A program made the translations under genes and the position numbers. From Begonia masoniana (Eukaryota > Streptophyta > Magnoliopsida > Cucurbitales > Begoniaceae): a DNA stretch of 64,000 nt. Below, piece by piece: positions 13,589 to 24,093 of this stretch. Under the pieces are notes generated by a model. The model worked only from the letters and a program-made list of their open reading frames with translations, was not told the origin of the DNA and made no database searches. How positions within the stretch are numbered: the first letter of the stretch is position 1; each line of letters opens with the position of its first letter. Location of the stretch: contig CM039513.1 in NCBI GenBank assembly GCA_022432975.1, positions 182,330 to 246,329 on the forward strand. Direction: 5' to 3'.

Positions 13589-14185
13589 CTCTACTTTGCC
13601 CTCGGCTTCTTCGCTTTGTTCTCCGTTTGCGCTTACGCGTATCTTTTGTCCGGCAAACTCCGTTGCTACTTCCATTTTTGTTGTTTCAAGAAATGCCTAC
13701 TTACCGAAACGGAATCCACCTTCTTCTTCTCATCAAAACACTTTCCTCTCTCTATAACTTTGTGCGGCGATCTTAGATTCCATAGCTTCTCTCTGGCTAT
13801 TTTCGAGGAACTTGGAGGCTCTCGTCTAGGAGAATCTGGTGATCGTGATTTTGGAGAAATCAATGTCCATCAGGAGAGGAGAAGGAAGTATATATGTCCA
13901 AAATAAATTAATCTCTAGACTCTAATGTCGAATTTTTTTGGATTTGAAGGTGAAATCTCCAAGTGTAATGGTAATTGAACACCTTGATTCATCTTATAAT
14001 TGCTTGTTAAGCTCTTAAGCAAGTCACACTAGTTTGTTCATAAAATATCTTAAGGTGCAAATTTTCATTGTTTGCTGGATTTTTGCTGTATTGTTGCATC
14101 TGTTTTTCGTATCTATCCTTGAAAAGGTTTAAACTCAATTCTTCCCATCTTGTATTAGTTTTTGCAATGCACATTATCAGAAACC
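13589..14185. other. host-derived sequence without a recognised gene
   Basis: No motif in the short frames here is convincing, and the longest one overlaps U6. The block from about 13805 to 14185 is conserved in the inverted copy (about 23190-23580); 13465-13805 is absent there. Confidence 0.4.
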
Positions 14186-14238
14186 TGATGTTTGACAATT
14201 ATCTCTGAGGGTTATCATTTATATCTCTTTTATACTGA

Positions 14239-14697
14239 AGCCATGATATCAAACCTTATCAGATACATCTCATGTGTCGTGGGCTGTCCAGTAGAAAACG
14301 ATAAACGCTTTTTACTATGATTAGTTATTACTAAAAAGAAGGAAAGAAATTGTTGTGAGTAGACCGATTTGGAAATAGCATTCTGGATGGTAGAGTTGGA
14401 AATATTTTCTCATTTCTCAAAATGATGCTCGACTCAACAGATTGTATATGATTTTCTTATTTATCATATGACATAATAAAGAATGGTTCTTTTATTTTGA
14501 CAGATGATAATGAGACTGTGGATTCTTCAGTCTCTAGTCTTCGAGGTCGTTTACATGCTACATAGAATTGGAGTAATGTAGATCTTGGAAAGCTTCGATC
14601 GGCCGGAGATATCATCTGCAATCATTTAGGGCGTCCATCTCGTTCGAAAACCGCAATGGCCTTGACTAAAGCCACAGCTCATGCCTCCAAGCTATGA
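14239..14697 (+). pseudogene. hydroxymethylglutaryl-CoA lyase pseudogene fragment, copy 1
   Basis: Two exon remnants of HMG-CoA lyase (the leucine-degradation enzyme that splits HMG-CoA to acetoacetate and acetyl-CoA). Exon A (14239-14298) keeps only ISCVVGCPVE and then has a deletion relative to copies 2 and 3. Exon B (14504-14697), after a TTTTGACAG acceptor, corresponds to the C-terminus and ends in the expected TGA. Exon B lacks the family's glycine-rich stretch after VDSS and is out of frame. The intron is retained, so this came by segmental duplication, not retrotransposition. Confidence 0.75.
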
Positions 14698-14990
14698 GGT
14701 ACAATCATCAAAGAAACTCCATTTTTTTATTTCACAGTAGATGGTAGCTGTGCTTCTGAATTTTAATGGTCATGATGATTTCACTTACCTCTTGCAGTGC
14801 CAATCTATAATCTTCATCAGTCCTGCTCACTCGAACTTAAATAGTTTTTTTGCGCATGTGATTGAAATACATTATCCTATGAAAGTAAATGTTACACTTA
14901 GCAAGAGTTTATCCTTCATAAAACAAAAAGGGGATCATACTTGATAGACACTGAAACTGTGTGAAACATATACAATAGCCATCACACGTG

Positions 14991-15292
14991 TAGGGGTGGG
15001 CGAAACCGGATCGGAACTGTCACCCATTGCTCCATGGTTTCGAAACCGGAACTAAGGGATTTTGGAACCGGAATTGGAACCGACCATGTTTCACGGTTTG
15101 GTTCCAAACAAAAAAAATTAAAAAAATTATTTACATCTTTTATTATTTTTGGGTTGAGTTTGCGAAGTTTGGGTCCAGTTACAGGTTAAATTTTTGACAT
15201 GGTTCGGTTTTCATGGTTTTTGAATTCCGAAACCGTTGACCAAACCGTGACTGAAACCATGGTTCCGGTTAAGACTGCGGTTCTTGTCCCTA
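14991..15292. mobile_element. hAT-like MITE remnant
   Basis: This starts TAGGGGTGGGCGAAACCGG and ends with GTCCCTA, and is rich in CCGGTT/AACCGG words, as in the hAT elements elsewhere in the window. I cannot define a clean 8-bp target duplication. A related stretch is in the third copy (about 53338-53600), so it predates that duplication. Confidence 0.5.
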
Positions 15293-15817
15293 GCAAGTAT
15301 TGAGGATTAACCCTTATTTTGATGATATTTGGAGTTATAGAAAGCTATAAGATATTTCAGTTATCCACTTAGATTTGTAATAAGCCAAAGAAAGACATTG
15401 TTAAAAAAATTTAGGAGCCTCTTGGTACACTTTTGACATGGTGCTGGTACGTTGTTCAAAGATTTCTTTACTGGTATTGATCCAAATTTGAGATCCATTT
15501 ACAAGAAGACAAGGAGATAAGGTACCAGATAAATCTAGATTGCTGTCTTTTTTTTTTTTTTTTAACTCTTGTATCGAACTTTTATCCTGAAATTCCTCAA
15601 TAAATAAGTATGAAAGTTATAATTATAAATCAAAATTAAATCTATAGAAGCATTGACCAACCCATAATGAAAGTAAATATGTTAGTAACAAAACCTTCTT
15701 CAAAAAATCCCGAGGTCCCATGGAATAAGACTACGTAAGCAATATATTGATTTTTTTTCGCCAACAGCAGACTAGATGTAATAACATTGTCCTTTGTAGA
15801 CTCGTAAGTCCATGAAC
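15293..15817. other. duplicated non-coding segment
   Basis: AT-rich sequence with an A/T run near 15550, matched at about 53625-54110. No gene recognised. Confidence 0.4.
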
Positions 15818-15825
15818 CCATTATC

Positions 15826-16641
15826 TAGGGGTGGACACAGTCCGGTCCGGTCCCGATTCCCGCTTGAAATCGGACCAGACCGGCATAGTCGGGATTTTAA
15901 ATTTCAGAATCGGAACCGGTTCCTCCCATCGAAGAATAGTTAAAGGAGTTTCAGAAGATTCCATACATTTCCCCGTACGAAGATTTCTCGCTGGATCCGA
16001 GCGACGAATCGGAGAAGCCAGTAGTCGGAATACTCCATGAGTTGCTTAATCTATTTGTTGATCATTCTGCAGAGAGGAAGAAGCTTCTCTGCTTGAAAAA
16101 GTACATGGCTCTGCCACAGAAAATTCACAAGGCATTCGAAAGACATCCCCATATCTTCTACATGTCGCTGATGAACAAAACCTGCACAGCTATTTTGAAA
16201 GAAGCATACTGTGAGAAATTTGCAATTGAGAAGCATCCCCTTTCGAAGGTAAGAAAGAAGTACATCAAATTTATGAAAAATTCCGAGGCGATATTGAAGT
16301 AGAGGAGGTTGAATAATCAGCCTGATTACCAACAAAGTATGGGTTTAGATCTTTATTTGGATTGAAAACTCAAGACATTTTCCAACTTCAGATTTACATT
16401 TTACTGATTTAGGGCATCCGACCCATGGGTCGTCGGGTCAGATAATCATTTTCCAGACTGACCTATGGGTCGATACTCCCACGGTCTGGACTGGTTCCAG
16501 GACCTAGGAACCGTGTACTAGACCGCCGGTTCCAGTTCCAAGAGTTTTGGAACCGGAACCGATTCTCACCCCTCTTGGAACCGCCCATGAATTGGCTCAG
16601 AACTGCCGTCCGGTCTGGTCTGCCGGTTCTGCTCATCCCTA
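15826..16641. mobile_element. Pack-hAT: non-autonomous hAT carrying a host gene fragment
   Basis: This 816-bp element has terminal inverted repeats TAGGGGTG / CATCCCTA. It is flanked by a perfect 8-bp target duplication CCATTATC (15818-15825 and 16642-16649), the hAT length. The third copy of the surrounding segment has the uninterrupted empty site (near 54115 and again near 54245). Subterminal regions are rich in CCGGT words. The centre carries part of a PORR-domain gene in place of transposase. Confidence 0.93.
15940..16302 (+). pseudogene. captured PORR-domain protein fragment (C-terminal part)
   Basis: A 120-codon open frame without an obvious Met start resembles the PORR (plant organelle RNA recognition) family, whose members bind organelle RNA and promote group II intron splicing. 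Recognisable segments are KIPYISPYEDFS, LHELLNLFVDHSAERKKL, LPQKIHKAFERHPHIFYMS and NKTCTAILKEAYC. The frame ends at TAG (16300-16302). The fragment lies wholly inside the hAT element and lacks the N-terminus and targeting peptide, so it is a transduplicate. Its frame is intact, so either recent capture or constraint is possible. Confidence 0.8.
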
Positions 16642-16649
16642 CCATTATC

Positions 16650-17022
16650 TACTCATGAATTCTTGAGGACAAAGTCATGAAGAATGGATGTTCCCTGCAC
16701 CCTTTGACATCTACACGTGAGCTCGTTGGAGTATACATAGCTACTAAAATAAAAGTTCAATGTTACGGTTATTTTTTAAATTTTTATTCTATTTTCATTT
16801 TTTGACGCGATGTTCCTTAAATACCCTAAATTATTTATTATTTATTATTTATATTAAATATTAAATTAATTAATAAGAAACATTTAATTTTCACGTTGCA
16901 AAGTAAAATATAAAAAAAACACTTATATTTTTAGGGTGGTTCGTTGTTAAAGGCTAAAATGGAAGAGGCCGAGCCGCAGACTGCAGAGGGACAAGAGAGT
17001 TAAAAAAATTGAAGGAAAAAAA
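16650..17022. other. duplicated non-coding segment left of the pararetroviral insertion
   Basis: AT-rich sequence matched at about 54250-54800 in the third copy, where a further block of about 170 bases (near 54530-54715) is present. No gene seen. Confidence 0.4.
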
Positions 17023-17245
17023 TGACGTCATATAGCTTTATTGTAATCAGACTCCTCACACTATAAATAGAGGAGATCTTAGCTTGTTTAGGAAGCCTTT
17101 TCTTCTAGCTTTCAGCCACGCACTCTCTCACTCTCTCTCACTCTTTTTTGTACTCTCTCTTCCGCTTCCCCTCTCTTCCTCTCTCTTGTAAATTGAGTTT
17201 CTTCTGGTTCTCTCCGATCCTTCCCCGTTTTGGTATCAGAGCCAG
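17023..17245 (+). promoter_or_regulatory. pararetrovirus-like promoter, leader and tRNA primer site
   Basis: In order: TGACGTCA (17023-17030), TATAAATAG (17062-17070), a CT-rich leader, and a primer-binding site complementary to initiator-Met tRNA at 17231. The TGACGTCA site resembles the as-1/bZIP sites in promoters of this family. Activity in the genome is unknown. Confidence 0.65.
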
Positions 17246-17394
17246 TAGCCTTATCGCTGGCTAATCCGTAAGTTAATTCTATCAAGCAAATCGTTTTCTG
17301 ACAGTTTGTTTTGCAGGAACAATCTTCCTTATTTGGAAGACAGACTTCTTATCAAGTCTAAATCCAATCATACATATTCCTTTGATATGTTTTA

Positions 17395-19005
17395 ATGGAT
17401 TTTTCCTCAGGATCCTTTATTAGACAACTAATCTGTCGAGAATTCGACGCCCCTAAGTATAGGATGTTTAGGGAATGGTACTTCAACAAATTCAACCCAA
17501 CAGAATTACAGTATTTTCAAGATCGATTTTACATCGATTTGGAAATACAACAAAAAATTATTCCCTTTTTTGAATGGTTTTGGACCATTCATATAGATCC
17601 AAAACTTCATATCAATGTTCTCACCGAATATGAAGAATATCAAAAAATTTGGACAAAACTTAATGGTACAACTATGAAGTCGGTTCATCCCCCTTTCGAA
17701 TCGATACAACTAAAAAACGAATATTCCACATTGGACTTAACAAAACCCATAGCTTCTAAGGAAGAAGCTATTATCAAACAAAACAATCATACGAATATTA
17801 GTCTTCAAACCATAGTTAATCAGCTATCTCAAATTGAAGATAATATCCAAAATATTAAACGAGTATCAAAACCAGAGGTTTCTCCCTCGAGTTCGGAAAA
17901 CTTTTTCACTAAAGTATGTAAACCAGGGCCAACCCCCCAAGACTTACTTTGGGAGAAAAACTTTTATCAAAAACAAGCGGCATATACCGCTAAAGCCGTC
18001 TATGAATGGAACATAGACGGTATGTCTGATGACGAGTCGTCATCATCCTCCAACTATGAAGAAGATTTTTGTTCCTCTTCATCCAAAAAGACATGCAACA
18101 TTAATTGTTGTACTCTTAAGGAAGTTTTCAACCGTTTAGAACAAAGAAATATTTCAAAATCACCGGATTTATCCGACGAAGTAAAAATTCTGAAATCAGA
18201 ATTAACCCAACTACGTAATGACTTTAGTCTTTTCAAAGTCATAGTTATTGGTCAATTGACTAAAGTTGAAACAAACATTAAGCAGTTATCAAACTTTAAT
18301 CAATCAGCAAAAGAGGGAAATCCACTTGTAGACGGCTTGATTCGTCTAACCAAAGCTAAAATAGACAGCCCATCAGTAGATCACTTTGAAAAAGTTGATA
18401 CTGACGGCCTATCTGTCGACAATTACAAAGTTGATACCAACAACTTATTGGCAGACCACTCTGACCAATTAACTAAAGCGGACAATTTATCCGCACCTTT
18501 TCCAAAAATTCACGAAGTAGGCGAATCTTCGTCTTCTTCTTATCTCAACAAAATAAATCGTATCACTCCTAAAAAGTGGTACGTCTTAATTACTCTGGTT
18601 ATCAAGCGAGAGTTCTCAATCCCGAATATAACTGCTCTAGTTGATAGTGGAGCAGAAATCAACTGTATTCAGGAAGAACTAATTCCTTCTGAATATTTTG
18701 AAAAAACTTTTCAAACATTAAAAGCAGCAGGTGGAAACTTATTACAAATAAATAATAAATTATCAAAAGTTTTAATCTGTAATAAAAATACCTGTCTATC
18801 AGCAACCTTTCTACTGGTTAAAAGCCTTGAGCAACAAGTAATTTTAGGAACTCCATTCCTGAATTTAATCATGCCAATCAAAAGGATTGACAAAACTGGA
18901 ATTTACGCAACAGTTCAGAACCAGGATACCTTTTATCCCTTTGTTCTGAACTCCAAAAATTGCGAACTTAAAAAAATTCAAAAAGGGAAAAGAAAAATTA
19001 ATTAA
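17395..19005 (+). CDS. pararetroviral ORF with coiled coil and aspartic protease domain
   Basis: This 536-codon frame is intact. The N-terminal 120 residues are aromatic-rich and unrecognised. A coiled-coil-like stretch follows near residues 140-165 and serine/acidic tracts near 210-230. A retroviral-type aspartic protease lies near residues 405-490, with VDSGAEINC as the active-site motif. The start is the ATG at 17395, about 150 bases after the primer site. Frame breaks elsewhere in the insertion mean no full polyprotein could be made. I cannot say which structural protein the N-terminal region represents. Confidence 0.7.
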   Translation: MDFSSGSFIRQLICREFDAPKYRMFREWYFNKFNPTELQYFQDRFYIDLEIQQKIIPFFEWFWTIHIDPKLHINVLTEYEEYQKIWTKLNGTTMKSVHPPFESIQLKNEYSTLDLTKPIASKEEAIIKQNNHTNISLQTIVNQLSQIEDNIQNIKRVSKPEVSPSSSENFFTKVCKPGPTPQDLLWEKNFYQKQAAYTAKAVYEWNIDGMSDDESSSSSNYEEDFCSSSSKKTCNINCCTLKEVFNRLEQRNISKSPDLSDEVKILKSELTQLRNDFSLFKVIVIGQLTKVETNIKQLSNFNQSAKEGNPLVDGLIRLTKAKIDSPSVDHFEKVDTDGLSVDNYKVDTNNLLADHSDQLTKADNLSAPFPKIHEVGESSSSSYLNKINRITPKKWYVLITLVIKREFSIPNITALVDSGAEINCIQEELIPSEYFEKTFQTLKAAGGNLLQINNKLSKVLICNKNTCLSATFLLVKSLEQQVILGTPFLNLIMPIKRIDKTGIYATVQNQDTFYPFVLNSKNCELKKIQKGKRKIN

Positions 19006-20710
19006 ATTTTTCTTAAACTAATATTATTCTCTTTTGAGTTTATTTCAAAGACAGGTTTCTATTCTAGCTGGCTGAGACAACTGAAGTAGTCAGGTATGAA
19101 AAAGAATTTTTCAAAAAGAATTTTTTTCAAAAGGTAATCATCAGAAAAATATTTTCAAAATCTCAATTTCACCGTTGGTTTTCTGTCAATCAGAAAAATC
19201 TTTTTCAAATCAAATTTTTGCTTTATGCAAATCAGCAAAATTAACCTTTAAATTTTTAAAGGGTTTTCAAAACCTCACTATATTTACGAGGATATTCAAA
19301 AAAGACCTCACTATATTGATGAGGATATTCATTTGAAAGATGATCAATATTTTAATCCGAAGAGATCATCAGTGTCTAAACAAAAGATACAATCCGAAGT
19401 ATTTTAGGGAACAATTATTTCCCTCGTTATCATCAAAATTTATGGTTCTTTATTAATCCATATATTAAGAATATGGAAGAAGAATCAAAGAAGCTACGGC
19501 TTCAAGGAAAAATACTGGTTATCCAGTTAAACGCTGTTCAACAGCAAATCGCGATTTTGGTATCAGACCAAGCCGCTGCAACGGTTTCTAGTGAACCGGA
19601 GAGTGAAAACTCAGAATCACCAGCTAGTCCAGTTCAAACGGAAACTGGTAAAGACAAAATCAACTCCGTTGATGGCTGTTGCTTTGCCAAAAAGCAAAGG
19701 AAAGGAGAAAGTTACTCCTAGCTATTACAAATAGCGAATTAACTTACCCAGTACTTTGGAAAACCCGATCAGTTAATGATTGGAAAACCACCAAAGAACT
19801 TGGTTATCTGTGAACCGCAATCACAGGCTAGTCCCCAGCAAACGGCTGAGGGTAAAGACATGTCAAATCCGTTGATCCCTGTTGCTTTGGGAAAAAGCAA
19901 AGCTGAAGAGTCAGCAATTAACGTCCGTTTAAGGAGGATTTTTCTACAGTCTGGAACAAGGCGCGTCACAGCTCGATGCAGAACATATTAAGAGAGCTAT
20001 CAACTTCGAACAAACAAATTAAGAGCTATCATCCAAGAGCTGCTTAATTGTAATCAGGAGTCAACCATCCGAATCAACTATTGCAATCCTCATTGCAGTC
20101 ACTAGTGCTTACAGTGGGACCATATCACTTGAAGACGCACAAAAATTTGGCGCTTTTGAAGAAAGCTTCAAGAACAAACTCGAGGCGGGCCCCGGAACAC
20201 AACTGAGCTTTTGTCATCTCGCACAGAAAGCTTTTGGGCAAAGTCATCTCTGTCAAAGATGCAAAAATCTGGCGTTCGATTTTGCCGACAAAATGGAAGA
20301 GGAAATTGCCGCCATTCCTGAAGAAGAGAATGCATACTCTATACGAGGAGGCATTCAAAATGAAGGAAGCATCGCAACTTGGAGAACAAAAAATCTCTCT
20401 CTAACTTGTATTCCTTATGAAAGGCTAAACAAACCCTTCAGGGTTCTAGCTATGTAGATTGTACTTTTCCTCCCTTCGGGGAGTTATTCTAAATAAAGAT
20501 CCTTTCTATCATCTTTCTTGACTTGTCTTTATTTTGATTATCCTTTCACCGGTGAGCAGAAGAATCCGAGTATGAGTGAAACTTAATTTCCGGCTAAACG
20601 GGGAAAGTCTGATGCGTGAGCTATGTGCTGGTTGAACGAGACCTTGGGAACCTGGAGGCCTGATATGTCCTGTTGGTTAGTACCGCTTTGAATTCCGCTA
20701 TCAAAAAGCT
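19006..20710 (+). other. degenerate middle of the pararetroviral insertion
   Basis: Only short frames occur: 19473-19721 (82 aa), 19776-19991 (71 aa) and a frame without a Met start at 20023-20457 (144 codons, with a CQRC pair). None is recognised. AATAAAG near 20495 could be a poly(A) signal. Several short blocks around 19620-19900 recur in altered form, which suggests local duplication. Confidence 0.4.
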
Positions 20711-21300
20711 TTGCTTAGACCACCCCCCATTTTCCATCTAAATGGAGAATCAGTCATTGTCAAGAAAGAATCTAAAGCTTTCAGACAAGGAAATATCGAT
20801 TATCTTCTTTCCATGAAGAAAGATTCGAAAATAGACCCATCACAAGGGATAAACATCACTCCAGAAATTGTTTCTGAAGAAAAAGTGTTTCTGATAAACC
20901 AACAGAAATATCAAATCATTTTAGACTTCCTTGAAAAAGTCTGTAGTGAAAATCCAATTCATCCAGTCAAATCAAAAGCCTGGATGCAAGGAAAAATAAA
21001 ACTCACACAGTCCACAAGACCGTACTAAACAGATTAATGAACTCCTAAGTTTAGGATTAATTAGTGTTAGTAAATCACCACATATGTCTCCTGCATTTTT
21101 AGTAGAAAATGAAGTAGAAAGACGTAGAGGAAAAAAACGTATGGTCATTAATTATAAAAAGATTAATGAAGCTACGATAGGAGATAGTCATAACTTGCCT
21201 AATATGAGAGAACTGTTAACTCTAATTAGGGGTATGAAGATCTTTAGCAGTTTTGACTGCAAGGGTGGATTTTGGCAAGTCCTACTGCAAGAGTGGATTT
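20711..21300 (+). pseudogene. pararetroviral reverse transcriptase N-terminal fragment
   Basis: Two overlapping frames (to 21028, then from about 21010) are separated by a frame break near 21010. The second frame has the family's RT motifs MVINYKKINEAT, DSHNLPNM and FSSFDCKGGFWQ, the last holding the first catalytic aspartate. The sequence then jumps directly into the right terminal leader repeat at about 21330. The YxDD box, thumb and RNase H are absent. It cannot encode an active enzyme. Confidence 0.8.
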
Positions 21301-21329
21301 TAGCAGTAACTATTTCTGCCACTGTAGTC

Positions 21330-21555
21330 TGTAATCAGACTCCTCACACTATAAATAGAGGAGATCTTAGCTTGTTTAGGCAGGCTCTTCTTTAGGCTTT
21401 CACCCACGCAATCTCTCTCTCTCTCTCTCTCTCTCGTACTCTCTTCCGCTTCCCCTCTCTTCCTCTCTTGTAAATTTTTATCTTTTGAAATAAAAAGTTT
21501 TGATCTTAAATTTGAGTTTCTTCTGGTTCTCTCCGATCCTTCCCCATTTTGGTAT
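21330..21555 (+). repeat. right terminal leader repeat of the pararetroviral insertion
   Basis: This is a second copy of 17042-17236 with the same TATAAATAG box, a longer CT microsatellite (about 21411-21444) and about 30 extra bases near 21480-21515. It ends at TTTTGGTAT, inside the primer-binding site, where host DNA resumes. Confidence 0.85.
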
Positions 21556-21658
21556 AATATATATATAGATATAAACTAAATATTATATATTATGATTATG
21601 ATATAATAAATGCCCATTGAAAGTAGTTTATAAGGTTTAATTCTCGGGCTAAGAATAT

Positions 21659-22035
21659 GTTGGATAATATGAGCAAGTCCAATGGGATAGTTGAACTTTA
21701 AATGTGTTAGTGGAAGCTGTAGAACCAAAAAGAGGAGGAGAAGAAGAGATGCAGACGAAGAAGAAATGGCAGCAGTGAAAAATGAGTATTCTGTATGGAG
21801 TTTTTCCAATTGTAGAGTATTTATATATATACATAGAGAAACAACAATAAATGAATGAAAAGACTGTAATTGAACTATGAATCTAAATAGAAATAAACAG
21901 TAGGCTAATATCCCCCTCAAGATCACGGGCGTAGGTCGAAGATCTTGGATAAGAAGAGGTTGAACGGTGTCGGTGGTAGGGGCTTAGTGAGTGCATTAGC
22001 CAGTTGGGTATCCGACAGAATGAATTTGGAGAAGA
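21659..22035 (-). mobile_element. copia 3' remnant: RNase H tail, polypurine tract and LTR
   Basis: On the minus strand, a frame ending at the TGA (21923-21925) reads ILSDTQLANALTKPL, which matches the C-terminal end of Ty1/copia RNase H. It is followed by a polypurine tract TTGAGGGGG (21911-21919) and a probable LTR of about 250 bp (21659-21910) whose 3' end is TCCAACA. A TATA-like run lies at about 21822-21833. The 5' part of the element is lost at about 22035. Confidence 0.6.
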
Positions 22036-22240
22036 ATCAATAATCCGCGCACACCGCATTCTGAACAGAATCACAATCTTCATATTAACTTTCCAAAATA
22101 ATAATTTCCTATAATGTTGTGATAGCTTACTCTCCAAGTAACAACCTTCCAAATATTATTTTGCTGACTATAGAATAATTGCAAGCTTCCTTAATTGCCA
22201 ATTGCTAAAAAATTAATGTCAATCAATATTTAACATTTAC
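22036..22240. other. short non-coding spacer before the inverted arm
   Basis: AT-rich sequence between the copia remnant and the start of homology with the first segment copy. Nothing recognised. Confidence 0.35.
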
Positions 22241-22436
22241 GCATTTACTTTCATAGGATCATGTATTTCAATCGCAATATGCAAAAAAACAATTTAAGTT
22301 CAAGTGAGTAAGACTGATGAAGATTATAGATTGGCACTGCAAGAGGTAAGTGAAATCATCATGACCATTAAAATTCAGAAGCACAGCTACCATCTACTGT
22401 GAAATAAAAAAATGGAGTATCTTTGATGATTGTACC

Positions 22437-23190
22437 TCATAGCTTGGAGGCATGAGCAGTGGCTTTAGTCAAGGCCATTGCAGTTTTCGAACGAGATCGA
22501 CGCCCTAAATGATTGCAGATGATATCTCCGGCCGATTGAAGTTTTCCAAGATCTACGTTCGTCTTCACTCCAATTCTATGTAGCATGTAAACGACCTCGA
22601 AGACTAGAGACCGAAGAATCCACAGTTCTCATTCTCATCTGTGAAAATAAAAGAAGCATTCTTAATTATGTCATATGATAAATAAGTAAATCATATACAA
22701 CCTTATAAAAGTTTAAAGAATGATTGCAGCAAGGCATGACAATTTATATCCTACAAAAAATTACCAACTCAACCACTTGCAGACACAGATTGGTTAAATT
22801 AATCGCACTATTCAAAAGTAGAGCATCATTTTGAGAAATGAGAAAATATTTTCAACTCTACCATCCAGAATGCTATTTCCAAATCGGTGTACTCACAACA
22901 ATTTCGTCCCTTCTTTTTAGTAATAACTAATCATAGTAAAAAGCGTTTATCGTTTGCTGAGGCAGGTATTGTAAGAACTTACCAGGAGTGCCAACTTCAA
23001 TTATTGTATAACCAAAAGAAATTTCACAGCAACCCATGCCAGAGAGCTCTCGTGCATCGTGAGATATTTTAGATGGAGGAACGGAGCCTTCTACTGGACA
23101 GCCCACGACACATGAGATGCATCTGATAAGGTTTGATATCGTGGCTTCAGTATAAAAGAGATATAAATGATAACCCTCAGAGATAATTGT
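22437..23190 (-). pseudogene. hydroxymethylglutaryl-CoA lyase pseudogene fragment, copy 2
   Basis: Exon A (23190 to about 22980) reads VVGCPVEGSVPPSK and GCCEISFGYTIIEVGTPG before a GTAAGT donor; these are hallmark HMG-CoA lyase segments. Exon B (about 22635-22437) is the C-terminal exon ending in TGA, but it has a frame break after VDSSVSSLRG and the same internal deletion as the other copies. Exon A is the best preserved of the three copies. Only the 3' half of the gene is present, with intron, so it is a segmental pseudogene. Confidence 0.8.
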
Positions 23191-24093
23191 CAAACATCAA
23201 GTTTCTGATAATGTGCATTGCAAAAACTAATACAAGATGGGAAGAATTCAGTTTAAACCTTTTCCAGGATAGATACGAAAAACAGATGCAACAATACAGA
23301 AAAAATACAGCAAACAATGAAAATTTGCACCTTAAGATATTTTATGAAGAAACTAGTGACTCGCTTAAGAGCTTAACAAGCAATCATAAGATGAATCAAG
23401 GTGTTCAATTACCATTACACTTCGAGATTTCACCTTCAAATCCAACAAAAATTAGACATTAGAGTCTAGAGATTAAATTATTTTGGACATATATACTTCC
23501 TTCTCATCTCCTGATGGACATTGAATTCTCCAAAATCACGATCACTAGATTCTTCTAGACGAGAGCCTCCGAGTTCCTCAAATAAAGACTTCAATTGTTT
23601 GTGTAAAGAGCAGTGTGGTAAACACTGTTCTCTTGCATGCGTAAATGGGTTGGACCTTTACGGGCCAAGCCCATTTATAGATACGAATTGTGACTTATTG
23701 ACAATAATCCATTTTTATATCGATATCATACTACTTTATTTTTTACTCGTCTTGATATGTTAACGTTGATAAAAACTTTCAATCTAATCTAAATATGTTG
23801 TCCACCACTCGATCCGATCGTGGATTTTTATTCTTTGTTTAAAGAACTAAATATGATTTTTTTTTTTTTTGTTGTATTTATAGACAATAATTAACCAAGC
23901 GATAATTTCAAAATAAAATAAAATAAAATTATATAGTACAAAATCATATTTTGTCTTAAAATATAAATAAATAAATTATTATGAAAAGATTTATTTTTAC
24001 TTAATAATGCACTCTCTAAACATAATTGTTGACGTATCACACAATAAATTGTATAATTAATATAATAAATTATAAATAGTTAATTTATTAAAG

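Larger units (their letters stand above)
17023..21555 (+). mobile_element. endogenous pararetrovirus-like insertion (Caulimoviridae-type), internally deleted
   Basis: The insertion is bounded by direct terminal repeats of one leader: 17042-17236 and 21330-21555. The left copy has a TGACGTCA site (17023-17030), a TATAAATAG box (17062-17070), a CT-rich leader and a primer site TGGTATCAGAGCC (17231-17243) for initiator-Met tRNA. The right copy stops within the first bases of that primer site. The unit between repeats is about 4.3 kb, much shorter than a full genome of this family; the RT frame stops short and RNase H is absent. The frame breaks show it is defective. The third segment copy lacks the insertion. 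Confidence 0.8.

Noticed and set aside
13367..13906. 179-codon open frame on the plus strand
   Set aside because: It overlaps the U6 gene and its terminator, has no recognisable domain, and is not kept in the inverted copy.
15293..15560. Possible exon of an unknown gene (matching a 79-codon minus-strand frame at 53582-53821)
   Set aside because: The frame is open only in the third copy, with no recognisable domain; chance is the simpler reading.
19473..19991. Small viral accessory genes in the pararetroviral insertion
   Set aside because: Short, partly repetitive frames with no family similarity that I can recognise; left as degenerate sequence.
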